Shown: positions 10,620 to 20,866, numbered from the stretch's first letter. The stretch: DNA of 47,180 bases from Sideroxydans sp. (GCA_024636935.1 JAGXGC010000009.1:1-47180), one strand, 5' to 3'. A program made the numbers and translations. The notes: generated by a model not told the origin, from the letters alone.

Positions 10620-11513
10620 TCAATATTCGATATGCCGCACGGATGCAGAGAACTGCTCAAGATATAGTTTCACTTGAGAATATATGTCGTCACTAGCCGT
10701 CTCAAAGCGGGTGATGCCCAGTTTCTCCACCATGGCGCGACCTTCTGCCGTATCGTTCAAACCGACCAGCGCTTTACCAACAGCCTTCGCCAGCGCCGGC
10801 GACACATCCTTGCGCACCACCCAACCGTTGTTGGGCAAGGTCTCGGTCTGCCATTTCACTTCCAGTTGCGCCGCCAGCTCCGGATAATCCTGCTGAAAGG
10901 TGATCCACGGTACCGGCCAAGTTGCACCAGCAGCCACATGACCACGCAACACGTTCATGATGGAAGATTCCTGTGAGCCGACATACATATTTTCAATGTC
11001 GCGATTCACATCAATGCCGTGGGTGTGCAGGTAATACTGCGGCATCATGGTGGCAGCCAGTGCGGTGGGCGCAGGATAGGAGACTTTCTTACCCTTGAGG
11101 TCGCTCACTTTGTTGATGCCACTATCGCGTCTTATCAGAATGATGCCGCGAAACAGTTCGTCATTCGCCATCTTTCCAAACACTCTGTATCCGTGACTCA
11201 AAGAACGTACGGTCTGATAAGGATTGGGCATGGCGAAATCGAAATAGCCGCTGAACAGCTTTTTGTCGAACTCTTCGTAATTGCGCGATGCTTCCAAACG
11301 GAAGTGTGCCTGAGGGATGCTGCTGTTCAGATAATCGACGATGGGGCCGTAGACTTCGACCAGTCGCTTGGGATTGTGCAGGGGGTGGATGCCGACCACA
11401 TATTCCTTCTTTTCGCTGACATGCTGCGAACTGAATGTCGGTTCGTACGTGGTTTCTTGCTTTCCGCAAGCAACCAGCAACAATACCGTCGACAGTAGTG
11501 CAACCCACCTCAT
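10620..11513 (-). CDS. PhnD-like phosphate/phosphonate ABC-type substrate-binding lipoprotein
   Basis: 297 aa from the ATG at 11513, preferred over 11528 because GGAGAG sits 5 nt upstream of it. A lipoprotein signal ends at lipobox LVAC (Cys16). The rest is a type-2 periplasmic binding fold of the PhnD/TAXI-like family: YVVGIHPLHNPKRLVEVYGPIVDYLN, ANPYQT-like PNPYQTVRS, and GKKVSYPAPTALAATMMP. Family members bind phosphonate, phosphite or unknown anions. No permease or ATPase gene follows; instead a PAS-GGDEF cyclase starts 6 nt downstream. A sensor role rather than transport is therefore likely. The natural ligand cannot be read from the sequence. Confidence 0.88.
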   Translation of the reverse strand: MRWVALLSTVLLLVACGKQETTYEPTFSSQHVSEKKEYVVGIHPLHNPKRLVEVYGPIVDYLNSSIPQAHFRLEASRNYEEFDKKLFSGYFDFAMPNPYQTVRSLSHGYRVFGKMANDELFRGIILIRRDSGINKVSDLKGKKVSYPAPTALAATMMPQYYLHTHGIDVNRDIENMYVGSQESSIMNVLRGHVAAGATWPVPWITFQQDYPELAAQLEVKWQTETLPNNGWVVRKDVSPALAKAVGKALVGLNDTAEGRAMVEKLGITRFETASDDIYSQVKLYLEQFSASVRHIEY

Positions 11514-11851
11514 CTTGACTCTCCGCATGGGGACTTATTCAGTATGGCCCCATTTCCTTGTATTGGCCTGATGGTACGCCTTCGCAAAGGCACTGTCTCC
11601 AGCCATCTCAGATTTCGCTAGCTATTCCGGCTTGCATCCGTATAATGCGCGCCTTGCCGCTTCACAGGCGGCATAGAGTCCATCGTTTCCTGACCCCTCG
11701 CATCCCTGAATTATTGGATGCGCCAAGCTTCACCGGTTAGCGACGATGTTTGTTTGCGCCGGTAGAGGTTTATATACCCCCCCTACTGATTTCCATTGTG
11801 TGGCCTGTGGCCACGCATGCGCTGTGTCTTATAAAAATCAAGGAACAACAC
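11514..11851 (+). promoter_or_regulatory. Long leader and probable promoter region of the RhlE-type helicase gene
   Basis: 338 bp separate the divergent PhnD-like and helicase genes. TATAAT at 11641-11646 is a good -10 element; a matching -35 is weak. Transcription from there would give a leader of about 200 nt, with a stem GCCGC/GCGGC at 11656-11672. Long structured leaders are common on DEAD-box helicase genes induced by cold. That parallel is family knowledge, not proof here. Confidence 0.35.
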
Positions 11852-13411
11852 ATGTCTGAAAATATTATCGCTACTGCTACGCCCGAGACTGCGGCCCCTA
11901 CGATCACATTTGATTCGCTGGGTCTGGCACCAACTATCCTGAAGGCGGTTCAAGAAGCGGGTTACACCGTACCTTCTCCGATCCAAGAACAAGCTATCCC
12001 TGAAGCACTGGCTGGCCACGATCTGATGGCTTCTGCCCAGACCGGCACCGGCAAGACTGCCGCGTTCATCCTGCCTGCTTTGCAAAAGTTGTCTGTTGAA
12101 TCTGCTGTACGCAGCAAGGGCCCGCGCATTCTGGTGTTGACACCGACCCGCGAATTGGCCCAACAAGTTTCTGATGCTGCAACCAAATACGGCAAGAACA
12201 TGCGCGTCAAGGTGGTGAGCATCTTGGGTGGCATGCCTTACCCGCTGCAAAACAAGTTGCTTTCCAGCCCTGTCGATATCTTGGTGGCCACACCTGGCCG
12301 TTTGATCGACCACATCGAACGCGGCCGTATCGACTTCTCGCGTCTGGAGATGTTGGTGCTGGACGAAGCTGACCGCATGCTGGACATGGGTTTCATCGAC
12401 GACGTGGAGCGCATCGCTGCTGCCACACCGGCTAGCCGCCAGACTCTGTTGTTCTCTGCCACATTGGATGGCGCGATCGGCAATCTGGCTCAACGCCTGC
12501 TGAAGTCGCCAAAGCGCATCAGCGTCGCTGCGACCAAAGCCCGTCACGAGAACATCGAGCAGAAATTAATGTACACGGACGACATGGCACACAAGAGCCG
12601 CTTGCTCGACCACATCCTGCGTGATGTCGATCTGAACCAAGCCGTGGTGTTCACCGCCACCAAGCGCGATGCCGACATGCTGGCTGACAATCTGTCTTCA
12701 CAAGGTCATGCTGCTGCTGCACTGCACGGCGATATGAACCAGCGCGAACGTAACCGCACTTTGGTCAACCTGCGTAAAGGCAGTGTGCGCGTGTTGGTCG
12801 CTACCGACGTGGCTGCTCGCGGCATCGACGTTCCCGGTATCACGCACGTCATCAACTTCGACCTGCCTAAGTTTGCTGAAGACTATGTGCACCGTATCGG
12901 TCGTACCGGCCGCGCTGGCGCATCCGGCATCGCAGTGTCGTTCGCATCCAACCGCGATTCCGGCACGCTGCGCAACATCGAGCGTTATACCGGCCAGTCG
13001 ATCCAGACACATACCATCGAAGGTATGGAGCCGAAGTTCAAGCCGCGTCCAGCTGCACCTGGTGGCCGTGGCAATGGCGCGCCACGTGGCAACGGTAGTC
13101 CGCGTTTCAACAATGGCCCGCGTACCGGCGCACCCCGCAGCGCGAACGGTGCACCGCGTCATCACGCACCGGACAGCCGTCATAGCTTCACACGTGACGA
13201 CAATGCTGCGCATCCACGCCGCGAAGGTCATTCACACAACCGCTTCAGCAACGATGCGCAACCGCGTAGCAATGCCAACGCCAATGTGAACGGCAACCGT
13301 GCACCGTCCCGCACAGCGGCTCCCGCACCGTTCAATAGCAGCCGTCGTCCGCAAGGCTCCAGCTTCTCGCTGGGTCGTGGCAACGCTGGTGGCAACGGCA
13401 ATAAGCGCTAA
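11852..13411 (+). CDS. rhlE: DEAD-box ATP-dependent RNA helicase, RhlE type
   Basis: 519 aa from the ATG at 11852, which has AAGGA 8 nt upstream; an in-frame upstream ATG at 11750 lacks a ribosome site. The Q motif (GYTVPSPIQEQAI), Walker A (AQTGTGKT), DEAD at 171-174, SAT (LFSATLDG) and the C-domain motifs HGDMNQ, ARGID and HRIGRTGR are all present. The C-terminal about 145 residues are low-complexity, rich in Gly, Asn, Arg and Pro, with a final SFSLGRG, as in RhlE/CshA-like proteins. That tail probably binds RNA non-specifically. It unwinds RNA in ribosome assembly or mRNA decay, particularly in the cold. It is monocistronic and ends at a strong terminator. DbpA/SrmB types are less likely given the tail and motif spacing. 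Confidence 0.9.
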   Translation: MSENIIATATPETAAPTITFDSLGLAPTILKAVQEAGYTVPSPIQEQAIPEALAGHDLMASAQTGTGKTAAFILPALQKLSVESAVRSKGPRILVLTPTRELAQQVSDAATKYGKNMRVKVVSILGGMPYPLQNKLLSSPVDILVATPGRLIDHIERGRIDFSRLEMLVLDEADRMLDMGFIDDVERIAAATPASRQTLLFSATLDGAIGNLAQRLLKSPKRISVAATKARHENIEQKLMYTDDMAHKSRLLDHILRDVDLNQAVVFTATKRDADMLADNLSSQGHAAAALHGDMNQRERNRTLVNLRKGSVRVLVATDVAARGIDVPGITHVINFDLPKFAEDYVHRIGRTGRAGASGIAVSFASNRDSGTLRNIERYTGQSIQTHTIEGMEPKFKPRPAAPGGRGNGAPRGNGSPRFNNGPRTGAPRSANGAPRHHAPDSRHSFTRDDNAAHPRREGHSHNRFSNDAQPRSNANANVNGNRAPSRTAAPAPFNSSRRPQGSSFSLGRGNAGGNGNKR

Positions 13412-13433
13412 GAAATTGTGGTCTTAACTCAAG

Positions 13434-13459
13434 AGGCACGCCGTTGGCGTGCCTTTTTT
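13434..13459 (+). terminator. Rho-independent terminator of rhlE
   Basis: AGGCACGCC-GTT-GGCGTGCCT, a perfect 9-bp stem, is followed by TTTTTG. It lies 22 bp after the rhlE stop. Confidence 0.92.
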
Positions 13460-13529
13460 GTTGTGCTGCACAAGGCTATCTAATATCCTCGCAAGCCACT
13501 GCATCTCCAACATATATAAAGTCATCATC

Positions 13530-14321
13530 ATGTCCATCAGCATCAAGACCCCGGAAGAGATCGAAAAAATGCGCATTGCCGGACGGCTGGCAGGCGAAGT
13601 GCTGGATTACATCGCCCCCTTCGTGCAGCCCGGTGTCACCACCGAAGCGCTGGACAAGTTGTGCCACGACTACATGGTAGATGTGCAGGGTTGCATCCCG
13701 GCACCGTTGAACTACGCACCGGGCGGCCACACACCGTATCCAAAATCCATCTGCACTTCGATCAATCATCAGGTTTGCCACGGCGTACCCAGCGAGAAGA
13801 AGTTGAAGAGCGGCGACATCGTCAATCTGGACATCACCACTATTAAGGACGGTTTCCACGGCGACACCAGCCGCATGTATTACGTGGGCGAACCCTCCAT
13901 ACAGGCCAAACGCCTGTGCGAAAAGACCTATGAAGCGATGTGGGTTGGCATCCGCCAAGTACGTGCTGGTGCGCATCTGGGCGACATCGGCCATGCTATC
14001 CAGACCTTCGCCGAAGGACTGGGTTACAGCGTGGTGCGCGAATTCTGCGGCCACGGCATCGGTCTTAAATTCCATGAAGAGCCGCAAGTGTTGCACTACG
14101 GCAAGGCCGGCACCGGCGTCAAACTGGAAGCAGGCATGATCTTCACCATCGAGCCGATGATCAACGCCGGCAAGAAAGACATCAAGCAACTGGGCGACGG
14201 TTGGAGCATCGTCACCAAGGATCACAGCCTATCAGCGCAATGGGAACACACCATTCTGGTCACCGAGACCGGCTTTGAAGTCCTGACACTTTCCGCCGGA
14301 TCACCTGCCACTCCCGCCTGA
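13530..14321 (+). CDS. map: Methionine aminopeptidase, type I
   Basis: 263 aa from the ATG at 13530; the frame is open to 13449, but the family N-terminus (MSISIKTPEEIEKMR) starts here. The five metal ligands are Asp101, Asp112, His175, Glu208 and Glu239, and the substrate His84 lies in CHGVPS. It removes the initiator Met from nascent proteins in the cytoplasm. It lacks the N-terminal zinc extension of the long form. Its stop codon overlaps the glnD start by one base (TGATG), so the two are translationally coupled. Confidence 0.96.
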   Translation: MSISIKTPEEIEKMRIAGRLAGEVLDYIAPFVQPGVTTEALDKLCHDYMVDVQGCIPAPLNYAPGGHTPYPKSICTSINHQVCHGVPSEKKLKSGDIVNLDITTIKDGFHGDTSRMYYVGEPSIQAKRLCEKTYEAMWVGIRQVRAGAHLGDIGHAIQTFAEGLGYSVVREFCGHGIGLKFHEEPQVLHYGKAGTGVKLEAGMIFTIEPMINAGKKDIKQLGDGWSIVTKDHSLSAQWEHTILVTETGFEVLTLSAGSPATPA

Positions 14322-16855
14322 TGTCCATCCACGCCGTCCGCGACAGCCTGCGTGCCGCGCGTCTCGCGCTCAAGCAACGCTATGCGGAATCACCGCAACC
14401 TGCGCGCTATCTACGCGACCACACACAGACGGTTGACGAACATCTGCGTCAAGTCTGGCGCAGCTCGAACATTCCGCATGATCTGACACTGGTGGCAGTG
14501 GGCGGCTACGGGCGCGGCGAGCTCTATCCGAAATCGGACATCGACCTATTGATCCTGTTGCCGAAAGAAGCAGATGAGGCATTGCAAGGTCACTTGCAAG
14601 CGCTAGTCGGACTGTGGTGGGACATGGGACTGGAGATCGGGCACAGCGTGCGCACGGTGGATGAATGCCTGAGCGCGGCCAGTGATATCACGGTACAGAC
14701 CAATCTGCTGGAAGCGCGTCTGCTCGATGGTGACGCTGCGCTTTACGACACCCTACAGCGAAGCCTGCACCAGCAACTCGATCCATGCGCCTTCTATACA
14801 GCGAAGAATCTAGAACAACAGCAACGCCACACGCGCTACATCGACACCGACTTCAATCTGGAACCCAACCTGAAAGAAAGCCCTGGCGGTTTGCGCGATC
14901 TGCATAACGTGCTGTGGATCGCACGTGCTGCGGGTTTCGGCGATACCTGGCAAGCGCTGTCGCGCAACGGCCTGCTGACATCGGCAGAAGCCCGCCAAGT
15001 GGTTCGCCACCAACACCTATTGCAGGATATGCGTATCCGCCTGCACGAACTGAGCGGACGCCACGACGACAGGCTGGTGTTCGACTATCAGCAGCGGCTG
15101 GCCGAACAGCTAGGCATAGCCGCCACGCCGCAGTTGCGTGCCAGTGAGCGCATGATGCGCCACTACTACCGCACCAAGCGCGCCGTGCTACAACTTAACA
15201 GCGTACTGCTGCAGACCATGCGTGCGCGCTTGTTTCCGGCCAGCGATACGCGTCCGCTCAATCAGCGCTTCCTTGCGCGCGACGAAGCGCTGGAAGTGTG
15301 TGATGACCATCTGTTCGAACGCGAACCAGCAGCCATCCTCGAATGCTTCCTGCTACTACAACAACATCCGGAGCTGTCTGGCTTCTCGGCTGCGACACTG
15401 CGCGCGCTATGGCGCGCACGCCACCTAGTCGGGCCCGCCTTCCGACGTGAAGCGCGCCATCGCGAACTGTTCATGCAATTGTTTCGACAACCGCAGGGAC
15501 TGACCCATGCCCTGCGCCGCATGAACCAACAAGACATATTGGGGCGCTACTTGCCTGCATTCGGTCGGGTCGTGGGACAGATGCAGCACGACTTGTTCCA
15601 TGTCTACACGGTGGACGAACATATTCTGATGGTGTTACGCAATCTGCGTCGCGCCACTTTGGCTAAGCACGCCCACGAGTTTCCTTTGAGCAGTCGCCTG
15701 ATCAACGATTTCGAGCGTGTGGAAGTTCTCTACATCGCGGCGCTGTTCCACGACATTGCCAAGGGTCGTGGTGGCGACCATTCGCTGCTGGGGCGGGCCG
15801 ATGCACGGCGTTTCTGCAAAGCACACGATATCTCCGCCGAAGATACCGATCTCGTCGTGTGGCTGGTGAAGAACCATCTGCGCATGTCTGCCACAGCGCA
15901 GAAGCAAGACTTGTCCGATCAGGATGTGATCGCAGCATTCGCTGCCGATGTGCCGAACGAGCGGTATCTGACGGCGCTATACCTGCTGACTGTCGCAGAT
16001 GTTCGCGGCACCAGTCCTAAAGTATGGAATGCCTGGAAGGGCAAATTGCTGGAGGATCTGTATCACGCCACCCTGCACTATCTGAACTACGGCAAGATAG
16101 CCGACCAGATTGGCGAGACCCAACGGGAAGCGGCAGCCACACTCAATCTGTATGCAATCGCTCCGGAAAGTTATTTGCCTCTGTGGGCCAAGCTGGACGA
16201 TGAATACTTCATCCGCCATGAGGCGCATGAAATTGCTTGGCACACCCGCGCCCTGACTCAGCACCCCGATATCAAGGTGCCCATCATCAAGACACGTCTT
16301 AGCCGCACCGGTGAGGGCATGCAGGTACTGGTGTACCAGTATGACCAACCCTATTTGTTCGCGCGCATATGCAACTTCTTTGCGCGCATGAACTACAACA
16401 TCATGGAAGCCAAGGTACACACTACGCAGCATGGTTACGCGCTGGACAGTTTTCTGGTGATGGATGCCAGTCAGGAAAAGACTGCCTACCGTGACGTGAT
16501 GAATTTTGTTGAATATGCCCTAGCTGAAGAGGTTCGTGCCGATGCACTCTCGATTCCCGAGCCCGGCTTCGGTCGCAGCAGTCGCCAGTTGAAGCATTTC
16601 CCCATCGCACCACAGGTCGCTATCCGTCGCAACGACAAAGGTCGCTACATGCTGTCGCTGGTCGCTGGTGACAGACCCGGCTTGCTGGCGCGCATCGCCT
16701 ACATCCTTACCCGTCACGAGATTCTGATCCGCAGCGCCAAGATCAATACCTTAGGCGCGCGGGCCGAAGACACCTTCTGGATCGATGGCGATACGCTGCC
16801 TGATGCGAACGTCCGCAATACCTTACAAGAAGTACTCAGCACCCAACTCGCCTGA
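14321..16855 (+). CDS. glnD: Bifunctional PII uridylyltransferase/uridylyl-removing enzyme
   Basis: 844 aa. The nucleotidyltransferase domain carries GGYGRGELYPKSDIDLL (61-77; catalytic Asp73 and Asp75). Next come the PII-uridylyl helical domain, an HD hydrolase domain with His477-Asp478 in LFHDIAKGRGGDHS, and two ACT domains (about 665-740 and 770-840) that bind glutamine. It senses glutamine and adds or removes UMP from PII proteins (GlnB/GlnK), controlling glutamine synthetase and nitrogen regulation. All catalytic motifs of both activities are present. It is coupled to map through the TGATG overlap, a pairing seen in many Beta- and Gammaproteobacteria. Confidence 0.97.
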   Translation: MSIHAVRDSLRAARLALKQRYAESPQPARYLRDHTQTVDEHLRQVWRSSNIPHDLTLVAVGGYGRGELYPKSDIDLLILLPKEADEALQGHLQALVGLWWDMGLEIGHSVRTVDECLSAASDITVQTNLLEARLLDGDAALYDTLQRSLHQQLDPCAFYTAKNLEQQQRHTRYIDTDFNLEPNLKESPGGLRDLHNVLWIARAAGFGDTWQALSRNGLLTSAEARQVVRHQHLLQDMRIRLHELSGRHDDRLVFDYQQRLAEQLGIAATPQLRASERMMRHYYRTKRAVLQLNSVLLQTMRARLFPASDTRPLNQRFLARDEALEVCDDHLFEREPAAILECFLLLQQHPELSGFSAATLRALWRARHLVGPAFRREARHRELFMQLFRQPQGLTHALRRMNQQDILGRYLPAFGRVVGQMQHDLFHVYTVDEHILMVLRNLRRATLAKHAHEFPLSSRLINDFERVEVLYIAALFHDIAKGRGGDHSLLGRADARRFCKAHDISAEDTDLVVWLVKNHLRMSATAQKQDLSDQDVIAAFAADVPNERYLTALYLLTVADVRGTSPKVWNAWKGKLLEDLYHATLHYLNYGKIADQIGETQREAAATLNLYAIAPESYLPLWAKLDDEYFIRHEAHEIAWHTRALTQHPDIKVPIIKTRLSRTGEGMQVLVYQYDQPYLFARICNFFARMNYNIMEAKVHTTQHGYALDSFLVMDASQEKTAYRDVMNFVEYALAEEVRADALSIPEPGFGRSSRQLKHFPIAPQVAIRRNDKGRYMLSLVAGDRPGLLARIAYILTRHEILIRSAKINTLGARAEDTFWIDGDTLPDANVRNTLQEVLSTQLA

Positions 16856-17232
16856 GGTGTCATCTGCAAAAAAGTCTGAAAAATAGGCCAAATGGCATAT
16901 TGACAAACGCAGATAATCCACAACCACGTCGCAAAATAATTTTACTTGACAACTTACCCCACCTATAAAACAAGGACTTGCCATATCCATTTGTTTTTAT
17001 TAAAGATTTTTGTCGCGTATTTTTTATGCAACAAATACTAAAGGCCCGAAATGACAGCCTTTAGTGAGGCATCAAAGTCTTTCATCCACAAAGTTATCCC
17101 CAGCTTTTGTGCATAAAAAATAAATCGCTTTCCGCTCCATCAGTTAGCGCAAATCGACCAACTCACCTTGCCCTGCACACACCTAACAGGCTACAGTTCG
17201 CGCCTTGAATTTTTGCCATTGGGAGACGTTGC
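16856..17232. other. A+T-rich intergenic region with clustered DnaA-box-like 9-mers
   Basis: 377 bp between glnD and exbB. Against the DnaA-box consensus TTATNCACA there is one perfect match on the minus strand (17108-17116). Three one-mismatch matches lie on the plus strand: TAATCCACA at 16914, TCATCCACA at 17082 and TTATCCCCA at 17094. Three of the four fall within 35 bp. An A+T-rich tract (16979-17040) lies just before them. Bacterial origins usually adjoin dnaA or gidA, neither of which is here, so this may be a DnaA-titration or DnaA-regulated site, or chance. A likely exbB promoter is TTGCCC-17-CTACAG starting near 17168, but its -10 is weak. Confidence 0.4.
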
Positions 17233-17838
17233 GTGTTCAATCTCATCGAAGCGGCTGGCTGGCCGATCTGGTTACTGATCATCTGTTCACTGATTGCCGT
17301 CACACTCATCGTCGAACGTGTGATCTATCTGCGCATCAAGAACGTGACCCCGCCAGAGCTGCTGGATGAAGTGGTGAACGAGTTGAAACAACGCGGTGTC
17401 AGTCCGGCCATGTTGGAACGCCTGAATACCGGCTCTCCACTGGGTAAGGTTTTCGCCGCGGGCCTGAAGAACATCAAGAGCCCTCCGCAGGTGATGAAGG
17501 AAGCCATAGAAGAATCCGGTCGCGCGGCCAGCCACGAGATGGAGCGATTTCTCACTACCCTTGGAACCATCGCTTCCATAAGCCCGCTGCTCGGCCTGTT
17601 CGGCACACTGGTCGGCATGATCGAGATCTTTGGCTCACAGAATGCAGGCGGCGCTGCCCCGGCAGAGTTGGCACACGGCATCTCAGTGGCGTTATACAAC
17701 ACCGCCTTCGGCCTGATCGTGGCTGTGCCCAGCATGATCGCCTATCGTCACTTCCGCGCACAAGTGGACAGCCTGACCATCGAAATGGAACAGCAGGCCA
17801 TCAAGCTGGTAGAGATCGTGCACGGGGAACGTAAATGA
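17233..17838 (+). CDS. exbB: ExbB/TolQ/MotA-family proton channel protein
   Basis: 201 aa from a GTG at 17233 with GGGAG 7 nt upstream. Three TM helices occur: about 12-32, 107-130 (TLGTIASISPLLGLFGTLVGM) and about 148-170. The middle and last helices form the MotA/TolQ/ExbB domain. With ExbD it makes an inner-membrane proton channel that energises TonB for outer-membrane receptors. exbD overlaps its end by 4 bp. No tonB is adjacent; the neighbouring lpxK/kdsB genes make this the common betaproteobacterial envelope-biogenesis cluster. A TolQ role is possible but less likely without tolA/tolB. Confidence 0.9.
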   Translation: MFNLIEAAGWPIWLLIICSLIAVTLIVERVIYLRIKNVTPPELLDEVVNELKQRGVSPAMLERLNTGSPLGKVFAAGLKNIKSPPQVMKEAIEESGRAASHEMERFLTTLGTIASISPLLGLFGTLVGMIEIFGSQNAGGAAPAELAHGISVALYNTAFGLIVAVPSMIAYRHFRAQVDSLTIEMEQQAIKLVEIVHGERK

Positions 17839-18257
17839 ATTTCCAACGTGGCCGTGATCGCGAGTCACCGGAGATCAATCTGATCGCGATGATCGACGTA
17901 TTGCTGGTGATCCTCATCTTTCTGATGGTCACTACCAGTTACGGCAAGTTCTCAGAATTACAGATCAACCTGCCGCAAGCCAGCGGAGCAGACAACACCG
18001 TGCCGATCAGCAAGCCCATCGCTGTCGCGGTGGATGCTTCCGAGCACTATGCGATCAACGGCACACGCACCAGTTTCAAGAACTTGTCCGAGTTCGCGCA
18101 AGCACTGCGCAAGGCAGCCGGCAAGCAGGATGATCCGGTGATCGTGATCAATGCCGATGCCAAGGCGCCCCACCAATCTGTCATCACCATTATGGAAGCA
18201 GCGCGCGAAGCCGGCTTTGGACGCATAACCTTTACCACGCGCACCCCTGCCAAGTAA
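17835..18257 (+). CDS. exbD: ExbD/TolR-family biopolymer transport protein
   Basis: 140 aa, start ATG overlapping the exbB stop (ATGA). A short cytoplasmic N-terminus (ESPEINLIAMIDVLLV) leads into a single TM helix (about 18-38) carrying the conserved Asp that takes part in proton conduction (MIDVLLVIL). A periplasmic domain follows, ending MEAAREAGFGRITFTTRT. It works as a dimer inside the ExbB pentamer. The TonB-dependent receptor at 34444-36540 is one possible client in this window. Confidence 0.92.
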   Translation: MNFQRGRDRESPEINLIAMIDVLLVILIFLMVTTSYGKFSELQINLPQASGADNTVPISKPIAVAVDASEHYAINGTRTSFKNLSEFAQALRKAAGKQDDPVIVINADAKAPHQSVITIMEAAREAGFGRITFTTRTPAK

Positions 18258-18266
18258 TCAAGGCAC

Positions 18267-19253
18267 ATGGAACACTTGCAGCAGCACTGGTATCGCATCT
18301 CAGCACTCCATCTTCTGCTATACCCACTCAGCCTGTTGTTTCGACTGCTGATCTCACTCCGCCGCACCCTGTTCCGTTTTGGTCTGCTCTCTTCGGTGAA
18401 GCTGCCGGTGCCTGTCATCGTAGTCGGTAACATCACAGTAGGCGGTACAGGTAAGACACCGCTCACCCTGTGGCTCGCACAACAGTTGATTGAAGCAGGT
18501 TGGCATCCCGGCATCATCAGTCGCGGTTACCGTAGTGAGGATGATGCAGTTGCGCGCGAGGTTCATAAGGACGATACCGCACACAAGGTCGGAGACGAAC
18601 CGCTACTGATGGCGCGACGCGCATTGTGCCCGGTATGGATCGGACGTGACCGTCCTGCGGCGGCACTGGCATTGCTGCATGCCCATCCCGAATGCGACAT
18701 CATCATCAGCGATGATGGATTGCAACATTACCGTTTGCAACGTGATGTCGAGATTGTAGTAATAGATGGTGTACGGCGTTTCGGCAACGGCATGCTATTG
18801 CCCGCCGGGCCGTTGCGCGAACCGGTGTCGCGCCTGCATGAAGTCGATGCGCTGGTAAACAATGGTGGCCCCCCCGATGTTGCGGAGGGTGTCCTGATGT
18901 CACTGCAAGGCACACAGTTCCACAATCTGCTCGACCCAAGCTTGATACGATCCGCTGCCGATTTTGATGGTCTGCATGTATATGCCATCGCCGGTATCGG
19001 TCATCCGGATCGCTTTTTCCGCCATCTTCAACAACTCGGTCTGCAGCCAGTCACGCATGCTTTTCCCGACCATCACAGTTACACGGGGGACGAGATCACG
19101 CCCAAGGATGCTGACGCGATACTCATGACGGAAAAAGATGCGGTAAAATGCGCCGCATTCGCCAGCGAGAAACACTGGGTACTACAAGTGGACGCGCAGG
19201 TTGCCCCGCCGCTATTCAAACTCATCACGGAAAAACTATCTCATGGACGCTAA
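18267..19253 (+). CDS. lpxK: Tetraacyldisaccharide 4'-kinase
   Basis: 328 aa. A membrane-associating N-terminal hydrophobic stretch (11-30) precedes the P-loop [14 protein letters not shown] (about 53-66). The catalytic region contains [15 protein letters not shown] and the end motif [10 protein letters not shown]. It phosphorylates the lipid A disaccharide at the 4' position at the inner membrane. It starts 9 bp after exbD, and its last 11 bp overlap the small Trm112-family gene. It is a peripheral inner-membrane enzyme of the Raetz pathway. Confidence 0.96.
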   Translation: MEHLQQHWYRISALHLLLYPLSLLFRLLISLRRTLFRFGLLSSVKLPVPVIVVGNITVGGTGKTPLTLWLAQQLIEAGWHPGIISRGYRSEDDAVAREVHKDDTAHKVGDEPLLMARRALCPVWIGRDRPAAALALLHAHPECDIIISDDGLQHYRLQRDVEIVVIDGVRRFGNGMLLPAGPLREPVSRLHEVDALVNNGGPPDVAEGVLMSLQGTQFHNLLDPSLIRSAADFDGLHVYAIAGIGHPDRFFRHLQQLGLQPVTHAFPDHHSYTGDEITPKDADAILMTEKDAVKCAAFASEKHWVLQVDAQVAPPLFKLITEKLSHGR

Positions 19254-19428
19254 ACTGCTCGACATTCTGGTCTGTCCGCTGTGCAAATCGCCCTTGCTGT
19301 ATCGCAAGGCGGAACAGGAACTGATCTGCAAGGCAGACCGGCTGGCTTATCCGATACAAGATGACATCCCGGTGATGCTGGCCGACGAGGCACGCACACT
19401 CACCGCCGAGGAAGTTGAAAAACTCTGA
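19243..19428 (+). CDS. Trm112 family protein (YcaR-like)
   Basis: 61 aa from the ATG at 19243. Start [18 protein letters not shown] with a CPLC pair (Cys11, Cys14) and the conserved C-terminal core [18 protein letters not shown]. These small proteins sit between lpxK and kdsB in most Beta- and Gammaproteobacteria; eukaryotic Trm112 activates methyltransferases. The bacterial role is not firmly established. The gene overlaps lpxK by 11 bp and kdsB by 1 bp, so it is fully embedded in the operon. Confidence 0.93.
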   Translation: MDAKLLDILVCPLCKSPLLYRKAEQELICKADRLAYPIQDDIPVMLADEARTLTAEEVEKL

Positions 19429-20189
19429 TGCTTTCGTTCAAAGTCGTCATCCCTGCCCGCTTCGCTTCCACGCGCCTGCCGGGCAAGCCACTGCTGGATA
19501 TCGGCGGCAAGCCGATGGTGATCCGCGTCGCGGAGCAGGCAGCGAAAAGCGGTGCACAGCAGATCATCATCGCCACCGATCACGCTCCCATCATCGAGGC
19601 CGCCAAGACGCACGGCTTTGATGCCTGCATGACACATGCCGACCATGTCAGTGGCACTGACCGCATCGCGGAGGTCGCCATGCAACAAGGTTGGCCGGAT
19701 GACACCATCGTGGTGAACGTGCAGGGCGACGAACCTTTGATCCCGCCACAACTCATTTCTGCCGTCGCACAACATCTGCACGATCACAGCGATTGCGCCA
19801 TCGCTACCGCCTGTCATCCCATCCACGATGAAGATGCCATGCGCAATCCTAATATCGTGAAGGCGGTGCTCAACAAATATGGCAATGCGCTGTATTTCAG
19901 CCGTGCGCCGATTCCATGGCCGCGTGATGCTTACGCCAAAGGTGAACCCCTACCGACTGAGATCGCAGTACTGCGCCACATCGGCATCTATGCCTATCGC
20001 GCTTCGTTCCTAAAAGCTTATGGCCAGCTCACGCCCGCCCCCATCGAACAGGTGGAATCTCTGGAGCAATTGCGCGCGCTGTATCATGGCTATCAGATCG
20101 GCGTGACCGTCACGCAAGATGCTCCGCCCAGCGGCGTGGATACCGAACAAGACCTGATGAATGCCAGGCACATTTTCGAATTACAATAA
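19428..20189 (+). CDS. kdsB: 3-deoxy-manno-octulosonate cytidylyltransferase
   Basis: 253 aa. The CMP-KDO synthetase signature [15 protein letters not shown] lies at residues 7-21, with [11 protein letters not shown] and the C-terminal [12 protein letters not shown]. It activates KDO with CTP for LPS core synthesis in the cytoplasm. The start ATG overlaps the Trm112 stop (TGATG). kdsA, which makes KDO-8-phosphate, is also in this window at 44462-45313 but in a different operon. Confidence 0.97.
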   Translation: MLSFKVVIPARFASTRLPGKPLLDIGGKPMVIRVAEQAAKSGAQQIIIATDHAPIIEAAKTHGFDACMTHADHVSGTDRIAEVAMQQGWPDDTIVVNVQGDEPLIPPQLISAVAQHLHDHSDCAIATACHPIHDEDAMRNPNIVKAVLNKYGNALYFSRAPIPWPRDAYAKGEPLPTEIAVLRHIGIYAYRASFLKAYGQLTPAPIEQVESLEQLRALYHGYQIGVTVTQDAPPSGVDTEQDLMNARHIFELQ

Positions 20190-20864
<675 letters not shown>

Positions 20865-20866
20865 GT

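Noticed and set aside
13476..14225. A 249-codon open frame antisense to map
   Set aside because: Wholly opposite map, with His/Asp-rich shadow composition.
16856..17232. The DnaA-box cluster considered as the replication origin
   Set aside because: No dnaA, dnaN, gidA or parAB nearby, and only one perfect box; kept only as a weak regulatory-site observation.
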